Part shown: positions 24,298-32,978 of the stretch, piece by piece
Numbering within the stretch: the first letter of the stretch is position 1
Layout of the letters: every line of letters begins with the position of its first letter
Translations under genes and position numbers: made by a program
Source of the DNA: Metabacillus lacus
Lineage (GTDB): Bacteria; Bacillota; Bacilli; Bacillales; Bacillaceae
NCBI RefSeq assembly: GCF_009674805.1
Contig: NZ_WKKI01000038.1
Location: forward strand, 1 to 39,518
Direction: 5' to 3'
DNA: 39,518 bases
Notes under the pieces: generated by a model
What the model saw: only the letters and a program-made list of their open reading frames with translations
Databases searched by the model: none
What the model was told of the DNA's origin: nothing

Positions 24298-24528
24298 ATG
24301 CTTAAAGGAAAAATCCTCATTTCTGCCAGTATTTTTCTGCTGATTTTAGGTTTCTCCTGGTTTGCAAACGAGGCAACTAAACGGGAATATGCTGACCCTG
24401 TCGATCCAGCTGATGAAATGCTGATTGACATTGTCCAGACCCGTAACGATATCAATCAACCTGCTGAAATGACTTTCTCAAACGGGAAATTCAAGCCTCG
24501 TGAATATGTTCGTGTTCGGTCAAGATAA
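24298..24528 (+). CDS. Small membrane-anchored protein, position of yufS
   Basis: A 76-residue protein with one N-terminal hydrophobic segment (ILISASIFLLILGFSWFA) and a charged, acidic-then-basic tail. ATG at 24298 is chosen because AGAGGT ends seven bases upstream; ATG 24292 is too near. It is divergent from mrpA, where B. subtilis has the small gene yufS, but the similarity to YufS cannot be tested here. Function unknown. Confidence 0.6.
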   Translation: MLKGKILISASIFLLILGFSWFANEATKREYADPVDPADEMLIDIVQTRNDINQPAEMTFSNGKFKPREYVRVRSR

Positions 24529-24605
24529 TAAGTGCTGCATGCCGGTTTTTTCATCCGGAACTCTCTTTTGCTGCAGCGGAACACAATAATGTACTATGAA
24601 GCTTC

Positions 24606-24634
24606 CCCGCCTGCAGGCGGGTTTTCTTTTTTTT
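24606..24634 (+). terminator. Terminator upstream of yufK
   Basis: CCCGCCTGCAGGCGGG is a perfect palindrome folding into a tight hairpin, followed by a T-rich run. It probably ends the transcript of the gene at 24298. Confidence 0.8.
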
Positions 24635-24701
24635 CTCTTGTAATATCTTCCCATACTATAGATAATAAATTGGGGATATTAGACAGGAGACTCAATGAAT
24701 C

Positions 24702-25259
24702 ATGAAAAACACTTATTTCACCAGTTATTTTCCGTTAATTTCAATTTTGCTTTTTAGTTCTTCTCTGGCTCTTTCAGGACAGGAAAAAACAACGAACTTC
24801 CTGAAATCTCTGGGCATGTTCAGCAGCATGCTGGAGCTTTTATCAGAAGGCAGCCTGAGACTATCTTTGTTTTTAATATTTGTGACAGTTATGTTTATGG
24901 TGTTTTCAGCACTAAAGCTGATAGGAGACACAATTACAGAATTGTCTCTGCTCTTCTTTTCCAAAGATGAAACAGGGGAATGCCTGGCCAGGATTAAATC
25001 CGGAGCAGCTTTTTATCTTTGCGGAGGTTCACTGTCGCTTCTGACGTCAGGATATCCTGCGGCAACACTGCTGCTGCTGCTTTTATCGACCTTGGCATAT
25101 TTCGTTTTTATTGTGTATCAAATTAGCTATTCCCTTACCGGCACAGCGCTTGCGGGCCTGGTATTTTTCCATGTTCTTTCCTGGACAAGCCTGATGATGG
25201 GAAGTCTTTTCATGGGAGTGAGGCTGTATAACACGCTGGTTGCAAGCATACCTTTCTGA
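24702..25259 (+). CDS. yufK: YufK-family membrane protein
   Basis: A 185-residue integral membrane protein with five or so hydrophobic helices (near residues 8-25, 55-75, 95-115, 118-140 and 150-175). Length and position between the mrp operon and yuxK match B. subtilis YufK. The ATG at 24702 has GGAG about 13 bases upstream, which is long; no better start exists. No function is known. Confidence 0.7.
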   Translation: MKNTYFTSYFPLISILLFSSSLALSGQEKTTNFLKSLGMFSSMLELLSEGSLRLSLFLIFVTVMFMVFSALKLIGDTITELSLLFFSKDETGECLARIKSGAAFYLCGGSLSLLTSGYPAATLLLLLLSTLAYFVFIVYQISYSLTGTALAGLVFFHVLSWTSLMMGSLFMGVRLYNTLVASIPF

Positions 25260-25280
25260 TGAGGAATTTGAAAATAGAAA

Positions 25281-25307
25281 AGAGCGCTAGTTTAAAAAGC
25301 GCTCTCG
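25281..25307 (-). terminator. Terminator of pbpD-yuxK
   Basis: AGAGCGCT (25281-25288) pairs with AGCGCTCT (25298-25305). The yuxK stop codon (25287-25289) lies inside the stem. On the minus strand a T-rich tail follows. Confidence 0.75.
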
Positions 25308-25694
25308 TACCTCTTTGGAGGGAATGCTGCAGCTTTCTTTTTTACCAAACCACTTATATCTGTTATTCGCGATAAGATCGTATAGATAGTCCCTGAGGGG
25401 CTTGGGGACCAGAATCAATACATATAGAAGCCTGTAAAAACCTTTCAGATGTTTGCAAATTCTGAGGACTGCGGCAGATTTCATATAGTAGGAGGAATCT
25501 TCAACCAGTATCATGCTTGAAAAGTTGTGCTGATTCAAATGTGCAGCTTCCAGAAATTTTTGTCCATATGCTGATTGCAGAGAAGCAAATTGAAACACTT
25601 CTTCTTTGTCCCGCTTTAAGATGAACTGTACTGACTGATCACAAAAGTTGCAAACACCATCAAATAAAATCACAAGCTGGCCCTTCTTCATCAC
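25287..25694 (-). CDS. yuxK: DCC-family thiol-disulfide oxidoreductase (YuxK)
   Basis: A 135-residue protein with the defining LFDGVCNFCDQSVQFIL motif near residue 12 (DxxCxxC, Cys15 and Cys18) of the DCC/DUF393 family, thioredoxin-like. YDLIANNRYKWFGK is the usual C-terminal signature. The start overlaps the pbpD stop by four bases (ATGA), so it is translated with the penicillin-binding protein, as in B. subtilis. Redox partner unknown. Confidence 0.9.
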   Translation of the reverse strand: MMKKGQLVILFDGVCNFCDQSVQFILKRDKEEVFQFASLQSAYGQKFLEAAHLNQHNFSSMILVEDSSYYMKSAAVLRICKHLKGFYRLLYVLILVPKPLRDYLYDLIANNRYKWFGKKESCSIPSKEVRERFLN

Positions 25695-27571
25695 ATCTCC
25701 TCCTTCTGCATGTCTTTTTGGAGAATATCTCTCCAGATGGTGAGATGGGGGCTTTTAGCATACTCCTGCTCCAAAGAACCCCCTTTATCTTTTCCTACCC
25801 AAATTCCCGCAGTATACTCCTCAGTAGCTCCGATAAACCAAAAATCTCTGTACGAATTTGACGTTCCTGTTTTTCCGCCAATATACTCTGAAGGAAAACC
25901 TGCTTTCCGTCCTGTTCCGGTTTTCACAGCTTCTGAAAGCAATTCCCTGATAATTCCGTTTGTGCGCTCACTGTAAACTCTGATTCCAGAGTCCTCCCAG
26001 GCATAAAGAGGTTCTCCAGCGGGGGATGTGATTTTGACAATGGATCTGCTGGGCTGATAAACGCCGTCATTGCTAAAGACAGTATAAGCATTTGTCATTT
26101 CAAGAGGAGTCATCCCGTAAGTAAAGCCGCCAATAGCAGCTGGCAGACGGTAATCCTCCTTCGTTAGTTTGGAAAAACCAAACTTCTCTAAATACTGAAA
26201 ACTTTTCTCAACCCCCGCAGATTGAAGCATTCTGACAGCCGGGGTATTGTAAGAGTGGGCGAATGCACGGGAAAGGGTGACAGAGCCGTACCCTTTATCA
26301 TGAAAATTTTTGGGGCAGTAATCATCACTGCAAAAGCTATCTGCATTAATCATGCTGTTTGCATGTGCGCCTGTTTCTTCTATATAAGGTCCATAATCCA
26401 ACAGAGGCTTAATTGAAGAGCCGGGTTGACGGTAGGCTTGATAGGCACGATGAAAAGAACCTTTAGTGTAGTGGACTCCTCCAATGATGGCCCGGATACG
26501 GTGGCTGTAATGATCAGCAACGACCGCAGCACCTTGTATATCAGTATTGGCTAGGTGACGGTGAATGCTGTCTGCAGCCCTTCGCTGTAAGAAAGGATCC
26601 AGTGAGGTATGAATATGTACACCTTTTTCAATGAGCTTTTGGATATGCTTGTTCAAATCAGCTTGTACCTTTTCCTTTTCATCTCCTTCTGCTTCTTTCA
26701 GGGCTATAGTATAACCGTCACGTTCTGAGACAAGCTGTTTCAGCTCTTCCATTACGTAGGCCGAAAAATCAGGGAATTCATCTTTCTTTTGCTTTTGGTG
26801 TGGCTGAAGCTGTTCTGCCATTGCAAGGGTAAAGTCATTTTCGGAAATGCGCCCTTCCTTCAGCATCAACTCCAAGAGCAGGCTTTTCCTATTTTGGACA
26901 GAGGTCATGTTTTCAATAGGGTCATACAGAGAGGGGTTGTTCGGGATTGAGCTGATTAGCGCTTGTTCAGCGAGAGTTAAGCTTGAAAGAGGTTTTCCGA
27001 AATAATAATCTGCAGCGGCACCTGCTCCATACACTCCATTTCCAAAATATATGGCATTCAGATAAAGCTCTAAAATCTCTTCTTTTGAAAGTGTTCTCTC
27101 CAGCTGGTATGTATAAAGGAGCTCACTCAGCTTTCTGCTGTATGTTCTTTCATGGGTTAAAAAGAGATTCCGGGCCAGCTGCTGGGTAATCGTGCTGCCC
27201 CCCTGGCTGATTCTTCCGCCCACTACATTTTTCAACAGTGCTCTGGCGATTCCTTTGCCATCAATTCCATGATGCTCAAAAAACTGCCTGTCTTCAGAAA
27301 CAATGAAAAAATCCAGCAGTGTTTGAGGAATATCTTCAATATCAACATACATACGGTTAATTTGTTGTGAATGAAACTCTGAAAAGACATTGCCATCCAT
27401 GTCAAACAAATAACTGTTTTGTTTCAGTGAAAATGAGTCACGGGGAATTTTTTCGTCAAGTACAAGTGATACAGATTTAATCTTACTGATTTCCTCGGCT
27501 GCTCCGAGGAGAATAAATAATAACAGCGTGAGCAAAAAAACAATGCTCATCCATCCAAATAACTTTTTCAA
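25691..27571 (-). CDS. pbpD: Class A penicillin-binding protein (PBP4-like)
   Basis: A 626-residue bifunctional peptidoglycan synthase (B. subtilis PbpD 624). One N-terminal membrane anchor (about residues 7-25) is followed by the glycosyltransferase domain with EDRQFFEHHGID, GGSTITQQLARN and RTLSKEEILELYLN. The transpeptidase domain has the active-site serine in PGSSIKPLLDY, SYN (AHSYNTPA) and KTGTSN. It polymerises and cross-links cell wall outside the membrane. It is divergent from kapD and in one operon with yuxK. Confidence 0.94.
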   Translation of the reverse strand: MKKLFGWMSIVFLLTLLLFILLGAAEEISKIKSVSLVLDEKIPRDSFSLKQNSYLFDMDGNVFSEFHSQQINRMYVDIEDIPQTLLDFFIVSEDRQFFEHHGIDGKGIARALLKNVVGGRISQGGSTITQQLARNLFLTHERTYSRKLSELLYTYQLERTLSKEEILELYLNAIYFGNGVYGAGAAADYYFGKPLSSLTLAEQALISSIPNNPSLYDPIENMTSVQNRKSLLLELMLKEGRISENDFTLAMAEQLQPHQKQKKDEFPDFSAYVMEELKQLVSERDGYTIALKEAEGDEKEKVQADLNKHIQKLIEKGVHIHTSLDPFLQRRAADSIHRHLANTDIQGAAVVADHYSHRIRAIIGGVHYTKGSFHRAYQAYRQPGSSIKPLLDYGPYIEETGAHANSMINADSFCSDDYCPKNFHDKGYGSVTLSRAFAHSYNTPAVRMLQSAGVEKSFQYLEKFGFSKLTKEDYRLPAAIGGFTYGMTPLEMTNAYTVFSNDGVYQPSRSIVKITSPAGEPLYAWEDSGIRVYSERTNGIIRELLSEAVKTGTGRKAGFPSEYIGGKTGTSNSYRDFWFIGATEEYTAGIWVGKDKGGSLEQEYAKSPHLTIWRDILQKDMQKEEM

Positions 27572-27786
27572 TTGGCATGCTTCCTTTTTAGTAGTTGGTA
27601 CACATATTTTACCATTCCTGGCGGAAAGAAGATATTACTTTAAAAAAGGGCAGCTGCCTTCTTGCTTCATTACAAAACTGATCAAAATGAATCATTTTTT
27701 GAAAAACACAGTTAAATAAGCATGTGCGGCTATATAATGTAATACATAGTTTATTTGGATTTCTAAGGAGAAGGGAGGAGAGGACT

Positions 27787-28410
27787 TTGGACACAGATCA
27801 TCAGCTCATATTCATTGATTTTGAGTTTACGATGCCTGAAGGAAAAGCTCAATCAAAAGGATTTTATCCAGAGATTATTGAGGTAGGAATTGTTATTGTA
27901 AAAAAGCAGGAAATCATTCGTACGTACTCCTCATTTGTTAAGCCATCGAATAACCCCTTATTAACCAGTCGCTGCAAATCCTTCTTAAATATCTCACAGG
28001 ATCAAGTAGATCTGGGCATCACGTTTGTGGAATTCATTTCTTATTTAAATGAATTAAATCAGTACGGCAATAACACGGTTGTGACATGGGGAAATATGGA
28101 CATGAAGGTGCTGAAGCTGAATTGCGAAAAGCAGCATCTGCCTTTCCCGCTTACAGGAAAGATGAGAGACCTTTCATTGGAATATAAAAAATTTTTTGGG
28201 GACCGAAACCAAACAGGCCTATGGAAAGCTGTGGAGGAATACGGGAAAAAGGGGGTCGGCAGCCACCACAGAGCATTGGATGACGCACTTACTACTTACA
28301 ACATATTTAAGCTCGTGGAAAATGACAAACGGTATCTTTCAAGACCGGTGCCGACTACAATTGGAGACCGCATTGATTTGTCAAAAGTCATGAGCAAGTT
28401 CGCAACTTAA
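27787..28410 (+). CDS. kapD: KapD, DEDDh 3'-5' exonuclease-type inhibitor of the KinA sporulation pathway
   Basis: A 207-residue DEDDh exonuclease-fold protein. Exo I is FIDFEFT (Asp11, Glu13), Exo II lies near WGNMDMKVL and Exo III is SHHRALDDALTT with histidine and aspartate. In B. subtilis KapD blocks the KinA route into the phosphorelay when overproduced. The TTG at 27787 is the start: GGGAGGAG ends six bases before it, while the frame further upstream lacks a site. It is convergent with kapB and divergent from pbpD. Confidence 0.9.
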   Translation: MDTDHQLIFIDFEFTMPEGKAQSKGFYPEIIEVGIVIVKKQEIIRTYSSFVKPSNNPLLTSRCKSFLNISQDQVDLGITFVEFISYLNELNQYGNNTVVTWGNMDMKVLKLNCEKQHLPFPLTGKMRDLSLEYKKFFGDRNQTGLWKAVEEYGKKGVGSHHRALDDALTTYNIFKLVENDKRYLSRPVPTTIGDRIDLSKVMSKFAT

Positions 28411-28438
28411 GCCAAATCACCAAGAATGTGATTTGGCT
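28410..28438. terminator. Hairpin shared by the ends of kapD and kapB
   Basis: AGCCAAATCAC pairs perfectly with GTGATTTGGCT over a seven-base loop between the two convergent stops. There is no T run on either side, so termination may be weak or the hairpin may mainly protect the transcript ends. Confidence 0.55.
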
Positions 28439-28445
28439 GAAACAA

Positions 28446-28823
28446 TTATTGATATTCTGATGCAAGATCCTCTAGACATCGCAATGATTTTTCGGCCCAG
28501 TCTGTCTCCAAATTGGACAACTCATCTTTAAGATCCTTCAATGACAACAGCAAAGATTCTTGATAATCAGGTACTGGGCCTTCAAATTTCTTCACCATGT
28601 TTGCCGGAATGTTTGTTTGTTCATGTAGTGCCAGAGCCCTTCTCTGGTGGAACAGGGGAACTTCCGCCTGCTTGGGCATATGAAGGTCTCCCTGCTGGGG
28701 ATGCTTTAACACTGCTTTTACTTTCACCAGATAATGCTGGGGCTTAACGGCAGTAATTTCGCCGACATACTTTCCGGTTTTGTAAATACCGGTTACAATC
28801 TCTCCGATGTTCAGATCTGCCAT
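28446..28823 (-). CDS. kapB: KapB, kinase-associated protein B
   Basis: A 125-residue protein with an N-terminal SH3-like barrel (GEIVTGIYKTGKYVGEITAV, YLVKVKAVLKHPQQGDLHMP) and a helical C-terminus, as in B. subtilis KapB (128 residues). KapB is required for KinB to feed the sporulation phosphorelay. No signal peptide or lipobox is visible here, so this copy should be cytoplasmic. It has its own good promoter (28853-28881) and is separated from kinB by two genes. Confidence 0.9.
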   Translation of the reverse strand: MADLNIGEIVTGIYKTGKYVGEITAVKPQHYLVKVKAVLKHPQQGDLHMPKQAEVPLFHQRRALALHEQTNIPANMVKKFEGPVPDYQESLLLSLKDLKDELSNLETDWAEKSLRCLEDLASEYQ

Positions 28824-28852
28824 TATACATCGCTCCTTTCTGTACTACACTG

Positions 28853-28881
28853 ATCATAACCCCATTTTTTTGGCAAATCAA
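28853..28881 (-). promoter_or_regulatory. SigA-type promoter of kapB
   Basis: On the minus strand TTGATT (28876-28881) and TATGAT (28853-28858) are spaced by exactly 17 bases, about 30 bases upstream of the kapB ATG, which has AAAGGAG before it. Confidence 0.65.
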
Positions 28882-28942
28882 TCTAGTGAAATGAAACGTT
28901 ACCTGCTATAGTAGTGACAGAAGCTATTTTGAAAGAGAGGCA

Positions 28943-29146
28943 GTGAAGAAGTTGGACCTTTGGATATTGTCCTTGTTCCTTTATTTCCCCGAAAACAAAG
29001 CGGAATATATTCCGGCGGGCATGACTATGCTCTTGTTTTTCATAGCAGCCATTTTGGTATTTCGTCTCATTATCAACATCTCAAAAAAAGAGCAGGAAAT
29101 GTCAGACAAGCTTGAAGAGAAACTGAAACATTCTAATAAATCATAA
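28943..29146 (+). CDS. 67-residue membrane protein of unknown function
   Basis: Starts at GTG 28943 behind AGAGAGG (TTG 28952 is an alternative). A central hydrophobic helix (MTMLLFFIAAILVFRLII) is followed by a charged, coiled-coil-like tail (KKEQEMSDKLEEKLKHS), so it is probably anchored with the tail inside. It lies on the plus strand between kinB and kapB and has its own terminator. Family not recognised. Confidence 0.55.
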   Translation: MKKLDLWILSLFLYFPENKAEYIPAGMTMLLFFIAAILVFRLIINISKKEQEMSDKLEEKLKHSNKS

Positions 29147-29217
29147 CAACCAGCTCTGGAGCAGAGCGGGAATAAAAATGGATCTGGTTAAATCAAGTAA
29201 ATCACATAGGCACTAAA

Positions 29218-29250
29218 AACGCTCAGAATTTAATTCTGAGCGTTTCTTTT
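29218..29250 (+). terminator. Terminator after the 67-residue gene
   Basis: AACGCTCAGAAT pairs with ATTCTGAGCGTT over a short loop, followed by TCTTTT. It works in both directions, so it also blocks transcription coming from kinB towards kapB. Confidence 0.85.
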
Positions 29251-29348
29251 AGCTGATTAAGCGGTATGGGGAAAGAATACTGGCTAATAACGGATATTAA
29301 CGCAAATAAGCGAAAACATTTTCCTCGCATCATCTGCCAGACCCATTC

Positions 29349-29747
29349 TCACCTCAATGATTTGCGTCTAAGAAGCAGAACAATCACATAGCAGCTGACA
29401 AAGACAAGCCAAAACCATGCAAACCCTGCAAAAACTAAAAAGTCAGGAATAAACAGAAAAGTGATAAAGCATACAGCACCTGCACCGAAAAAAAGCAGTC
29501 CGTTTAGTGAGAAAGCTGTCATGACTTGGGTGAGCCGCCCGCCAGCTCTGCTGTAAAAGAATTTGTAAGTGAGATACAGAAAAAGGGCTAGAAGCAGCAC
29601 CATTCCTGCAGCCAGGGAGCCCCAGTTCATCCACTGAGAAATATCCCTGTTCCTCCAGAAGAAGATATGTCCGAAGAGAGCAGCAGCAGAAAATAAAGAG
29701 AAGACTGCCCCAGGGACCATTAATTTGATTGTTTTCAACAGAAACAC
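29349..29747 (-). CDS. Four-helix membrane protein of unknown function
   Basis: A 132-residue protein with four hydrophobic segments (about residues 10-28, 42-62, 78-98, 102-125) joined by short basic loops. The start is uncertain: GTG 29747, TTG 29738 and ATG 29720 are in frame and none has a good ribosome binding site. It follows kinB by 29 bases on the same strand and is likely cotranscribed. I do not recognise the family. Confidence 0.6.
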   Translation of the reverse strand: MFLLKTIKLMVPGAVFSLFSAAALFGHIFFWRNRDISQWMNWGSLAAGMVLLLALFLYLTYKFFYSRAGGRLTQVMTAFSLNGLLFFGAGAVCFITFLFIPDFLVFAGFAWFWLVFVSCYVIVLLLRRKSLR

Positions 29748-29776
29748 CCGGCTTTCAATTAAGTTCCTTTACTACT

Positions 29777-31081
29777 CTATCTGATCGCTTCCTCTTTTTC
29801 AATTTTTTCAATATAAGACGGGAGAGTCACTGTTGCCGTTGTGCCTTTTTTTAGTGCACTTTGAAATCTGATGCTTCCCAGATGATTTTCTACAATGGAA
29901 AATGTAACAGTCAGGCCAAGACCCGTTCCTCTTTCTTTCAGGGTGAAAAAAGGTTCGCCAAGCCTCTCAAGCTGTTCTTCTGACATTCCGTTACCATTGT
30001 CCTGAATTTTAATCCTGACAACATCATGGGAAGAGTATGCTTTGATCATGACATTTCCTCCGGATTCCGGAACAGCTTCAATCGCATTTTTAATCAGGTT
30101 GATAAAAACCTGTTTCAGTCGGGACTGATCTCCATAGATCGTTAATGACGGGGCAATCTCTGAGCAGATCTGCACGTTTTTATAATTTGCATAAGAGATC
30201 ATGATATTTTCAATCTCAGTGAGCAGGGTTGATAGATTGATCTGAGTTTTGTCAAAATGCTGGTGTTTGGCCAGGTTCAGATAATCTGTAATAATCTCCT
30301 GTGCGCGATCCAGTTCTGAAAGTACCAGTTTTACATATTCTTTTTCCTTAGGATCCCTATTCTCTGAGCCTATCAGCTGTATGAAACCTCTGACAACGGT
30401 AAGCGGGTTTCTGACTTCATGTGCTACTGAGGCTGCCAGCTCGCTCACTATGGAAAACTTTTCTGACTTCAGCAGCTGAACCCTGAGAAGTGCGTTTTCC
30501 AATATGTACTCAATGGCATGAATGGTGAGCAGAAATACAACAAGAAGAAACAGACCGCTGTAGAAAAGGGTGCTGATCCTCTGCTCTGTCAGTTGATACT
30601 GTATCAGGCCAAATGAGCTTGCTGTATAGAGTGCAGTATACACTATGACGATTTTCAGCACAGCAAGAAGTAAGGCCCATAGCATTTTTGAAGAGTATTT
30701 CATTGAATACCAATGTTTATAAAGATAAAAAGGAAGGATTAAGTGCAGAGGCATAGTCGACAGCATGATGATCATGCTGTCACCGCCAAGATAGAGCCTG
30801 TAGCCGATGACAGTCAGTACAACAAAGGCTCCGGTAACGGGGCCTCCGTAAAGGATGCTTGTGATAACCGGTACAGACTGCAAGTCAAAGGAAACACTAT
30901 TAAAGATTGCAATTGGATAGGTCATGCACAATAAAGCTGAAGCTGCCGAGAAGAAATAAATGAGCAAATTATTCTGTCTAGGAAGCATTTTGGCAGGTTT
31001 GTTAAGCCAGATTGCCTGATATAAAAAGACTGGAAAAATAATAAATGTTATGTGCAGAATCAATTCTTTGAATAGTTCCAT
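29777..31081 (-). CDS. kinB: KinB-type sporulation histidine kinase
   Basis: A 434-residue membrane kinase. Six hydrophobic segments fill residues 1-195, in the 5TM-5TMR_LYT arrangement of KinB; the phosphorylated His221 is in SVAHEVRNPLTVVRG, and the ATPase part shows LINLIKNAIEAVPE, QDNGNGMS and ERGTGLGLTVTFSIVENH. KinB phosphorylates Spo0F and needs KapB. The ATG at 31081 is chosen (AGG nine bases upstream); a GTG at 31084 is adjacent. The position between patB and kapB agrees with B. subtilis kinB, although a small membrane-protein gene lies downstream here. Confidence 0.88.
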   Translation of the reverse strand: MELFKELILHITFIIFPVFLYQAIWLNKPAKMLPRQNNLLIYFFSAASALLCMTYPIAIFNSVSFDLQSVPVITSILYGGPVTGAFVVLTVIGYRLYLGGDSMIIMLSTMPLHLILPFYLYKHWYSMKYSSKMLWALLLAVLKIVIVYTALYTASSFGLIQYQLTEQRISTLFYSGLFLLVVFLLTIHAIEYILENALLRVQLLKSEKFSIVSELAASVAHEVRNPLTVVRGFIQLIGSENRDPKEKEYVKLVLSELDRAQEIITDYLNLAKHQHFDKTQINLSTLLTEIENIMISYANYKNVQICSEIAPSLTIYGDQSRLKQVFINLIKNAIEAVPESGGNVMIKAYSSHDVVRIKIQDNGNGMSEEQLERLGEPFFTLKERGTGLGLTVTFSIVENHLGSIRFQSALKKGTTATVTLPSYIEKIEKEEAIR

Positions 31082-31176
31082 CACTTGTCACCTGCTAACT
31101 TCATATGTGACAAGTATACCAAAAGTTGTTAAAAACGAAAAATTTATTTTAGGATTTTATATATATTTTCTAAAAA

Positions 31177-32349
31177 TTATGATAAATTACTTACGGCATT
31201 TTCAAGCCTTTTCAGCCCTTCTTTCAGTGTTGTCAAAGAGCATCCTATATTCATCCGTACAAAACCCCTTCCTTCAGCTCCAAACTTCTCTCCCGACTCC
31301 AGCGCCAGCCCGTTTTTTAACAAAGCCCTTTTTATCTCCGCATCTGAAGATTTGAGCGCACGGCAGTCTATCCACAGGAGGTAGGTGGAATGGGGTTTCA
31401 CCAATGTGAGCGCAGGAATACGTGAAGTAAGGTATTTTTCTGCGAAAAGAACATTTTGCTGGAGATGGACAAGCAAGCTGTCCAGCCATTTTGCTCCATA
31501 TGTATAGGCGGATTCCAAAGCAGCTGCTCCGGCAGCATTGAGGGTGAAAATACCGTTTTTATGCTGAACGGCACTAAATGCAGTTCTTAATTCTTTCTTT
31601 TTAATAATTGCCTCAGAAGCCTGAAGCCCTGCCAAATTAAAGGTTTTGCTTGGAGCTGCAAAGGTGATGCAAATATCTGCAATGGAATCTGACAGGGAGG
31701 CTGCAGGAGTATGTTTTTTTCCAAACAGCAATAAATCCGAGTGAATTTCATCTGAAATCAAGATGACATCATGCTGAATGCAAAGTTTTCCTATTCTAGA
31801 TAATTCAGCAGCTGTCCAGACTCTGCCGCCGGGATTATGAGGGCTGCACAACAAAAACAGCTTCGCCTCTGGGTGAGAAAGCTTCTGCTCCAGGTTATCG
31901 AAGTCAATATCATACACTCCGTTCTTAAGAAGCAGCGGGTTTTCTGCTATCTTTCTGCCATTTTCTTTTGTCATATCAAAAAAAGGTGTGTAAACGGGCG
32001 GCTGCACAACTACTGTATCTCCTGGATTCGTATACGCCTGGATAGCCATGCTGATAGAAGATACGACTCCAGGACTAAATACAATCCACTCGGGATCAAT
32101 CTCCCAGCTATGCCGTGTTTTCATCCAGCCAGCTACGCTTTCCCGGGCAGACTGTCCTGCAGCTGAATAGCCATAAACACCATGAGTTATTCGTGTTTGA
32201 AGGGCAGCAATCACTTCAGGGGGTGCTTCAAAATCCATATCTGCCACCCACATCGGCAGTACTTCATCTGTGCCGAAAAACTCTTTTGTCATATCCCATT
32301 TAACTGAGCCGCTATTTCTTCTGTCTATGTGTTTATTGAAGTCAAACAA
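31177..32349 (-). CDS. patB: PatB, PLP-dependent cystathionine/cysteine beta-lyase (MalY/PatB type)
   Basis: A 390-residue fold-type I PLP enzyme (B. subtilis 387). MWVADMDFEAPPEV at the N-terminus, SPHNPGGRVWT, ISDEIHSDLL and the Schiff-base Lys235 in APSKTFNLAGLQ are all present. It releases thiol, pyruvate and ammonia from cysteine thioethers. The TTG at 32349 is the start, seven bases after AAAGGAGG. It precedes kinB on the same strand with a 95-base gap. Confidence 0.93.
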   Translation of the reverse strand: MFDFNKHIDRRNSGSVKWDMTKEFFGTDEVLPMWVADMDFEAPPEVIAALQTRITHGVYGYSAAGQSARESVAGWMKTRHSWEIDPEWIVFSPGVVSSISMAIQAYTNPGDTVVVQPPVYTPFFDMTKENGRKIAENPLLLKNGVYDIDFDNLEQKLSHPEAKLFLLCSPHNPGGRVWTAAELSRIGKLCIQHDVILISDEIHSDLLLFGKKHTPAASLSDSIADICITFAAPSKTFNLAGLQASEAIIKKKELRTAFSAVQHKNGIFTLNAAGAAALESAYTYGAKWLDSLLVHLQQNVLFAEKYLTSRIPALTLVKPHSTYLLWIDCRALKSSDAEIKRALLKNGLALESGEKFGAEGRGFVRMNIGCSLTTLKEGLKRLENAVSNLS

Positions 32350-32433
32350 CTGAATTCCTCCTTTGCGAAATGTATCAACGATATAAATATGCTATGATTG
32401 GGCTTGAAGAACAATCAGAGCAGGTGATAAAGA

Positions 32434-32694
32434 ATGGAACTGAAACAAGCAAATGAAATAATGATGGACCTCCTGTACAGCTGGGATCCTCTCGGATACG
32501 GAGAAGGATTTTATGAAACTGAAGCAGTTGATGTTCTGCAGGCTGTTTACACAATACATCAGCCGGCCTTGCTGGCAAGAAAAATTCAAAGCATTTATGA
32601 ATTTTCCTTTGGAAGGATCATTCCGTTTGAAGAATGTGAAAAAACCGCGTCACAGCTGCTGAATATAAAAAATACAGAAAGCTGCTCAATTTAA
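32434..32694 (+). CDS. yugE: YugE-family protein (DUF1871)
   Basis: An 86-residue, all-helical protein with the pattern LLYSWDPLGYGEGFYETEAV, the DUF1871 signature (B. subtilis YugE is 86 residues). AGCAGGTGA lies before the ATG. It is divergent from patB and followed by a terminator and repeats. Function unknown. Confidence 0.85.
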   Translation: MELKQANEIMMDLLYSWDPLGYGEGFYETEAVDVLQAVYTIHQPALLARKIQSIYEFSFGRIIPFEECEKTASQLLNIKNTESCSI

Positions 32695-32708
32695 TCAATT
32701 GAAGTTCT

Positions 32709-32738
32709 AAAGGGCCAATCTCATGATTGGCCCTTTAT
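32709..32738 (+). terminator. Terminator after yugE
   Basis: AAAGGGCCAATC pairs perfectly with GATTGGCCCTTT over a four-base loop, in both directions. Confidence 0.85.
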
Positions 32739-32771
32739 GTCTGAGGAAGCATATGCACTTTTCAATTAGAT

Positions 32772-32975
32772 GGGTGCTCCAGTCCATACGCCGCTGAACG
32801 GGCGCTTCCGCTTTTCATTGTCTAGCTTCGACGGACAGGACGTCCTAGTGCCGGCATTGGCACAGGATGTGCCGATCTTAGCCGGCCAGCGCCCAGCGGC
32901 TATTGGACTTCGCCCCCTTCCCTACGATAAGTCAACATGTAATCGCTTTCGCTCTTCGTGTTTCCTTTATCTCAG
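32772..32975. repeat. Structured repeat, type A, copy 1
   Basis: First of two 204-bp near-identical units repeating with a period of 207 bases. It begins with GGGTGCTCCAGTCC and ends with TTTATCTCAG. Compared with copy 2 I see only three changes (a base in the 5' arm, one in the GCTTCG/GCTGCG spot and a small block in the 3' arm, GGCTATTGG versus GGCGTATGG). The last change breaks pairing of the outer stem, so this copy looks more decayed. Open frames across it are accidental. Confidence 0.9.
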
Positions 32976-32978
32976 TCA

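Noticed and set aside
25287-25694. YuxK as an active thioredoxin reductase partner
   Set aside because: The DxxCxxC motif supports only the DCC family; no partner can be inferred from the sequence.
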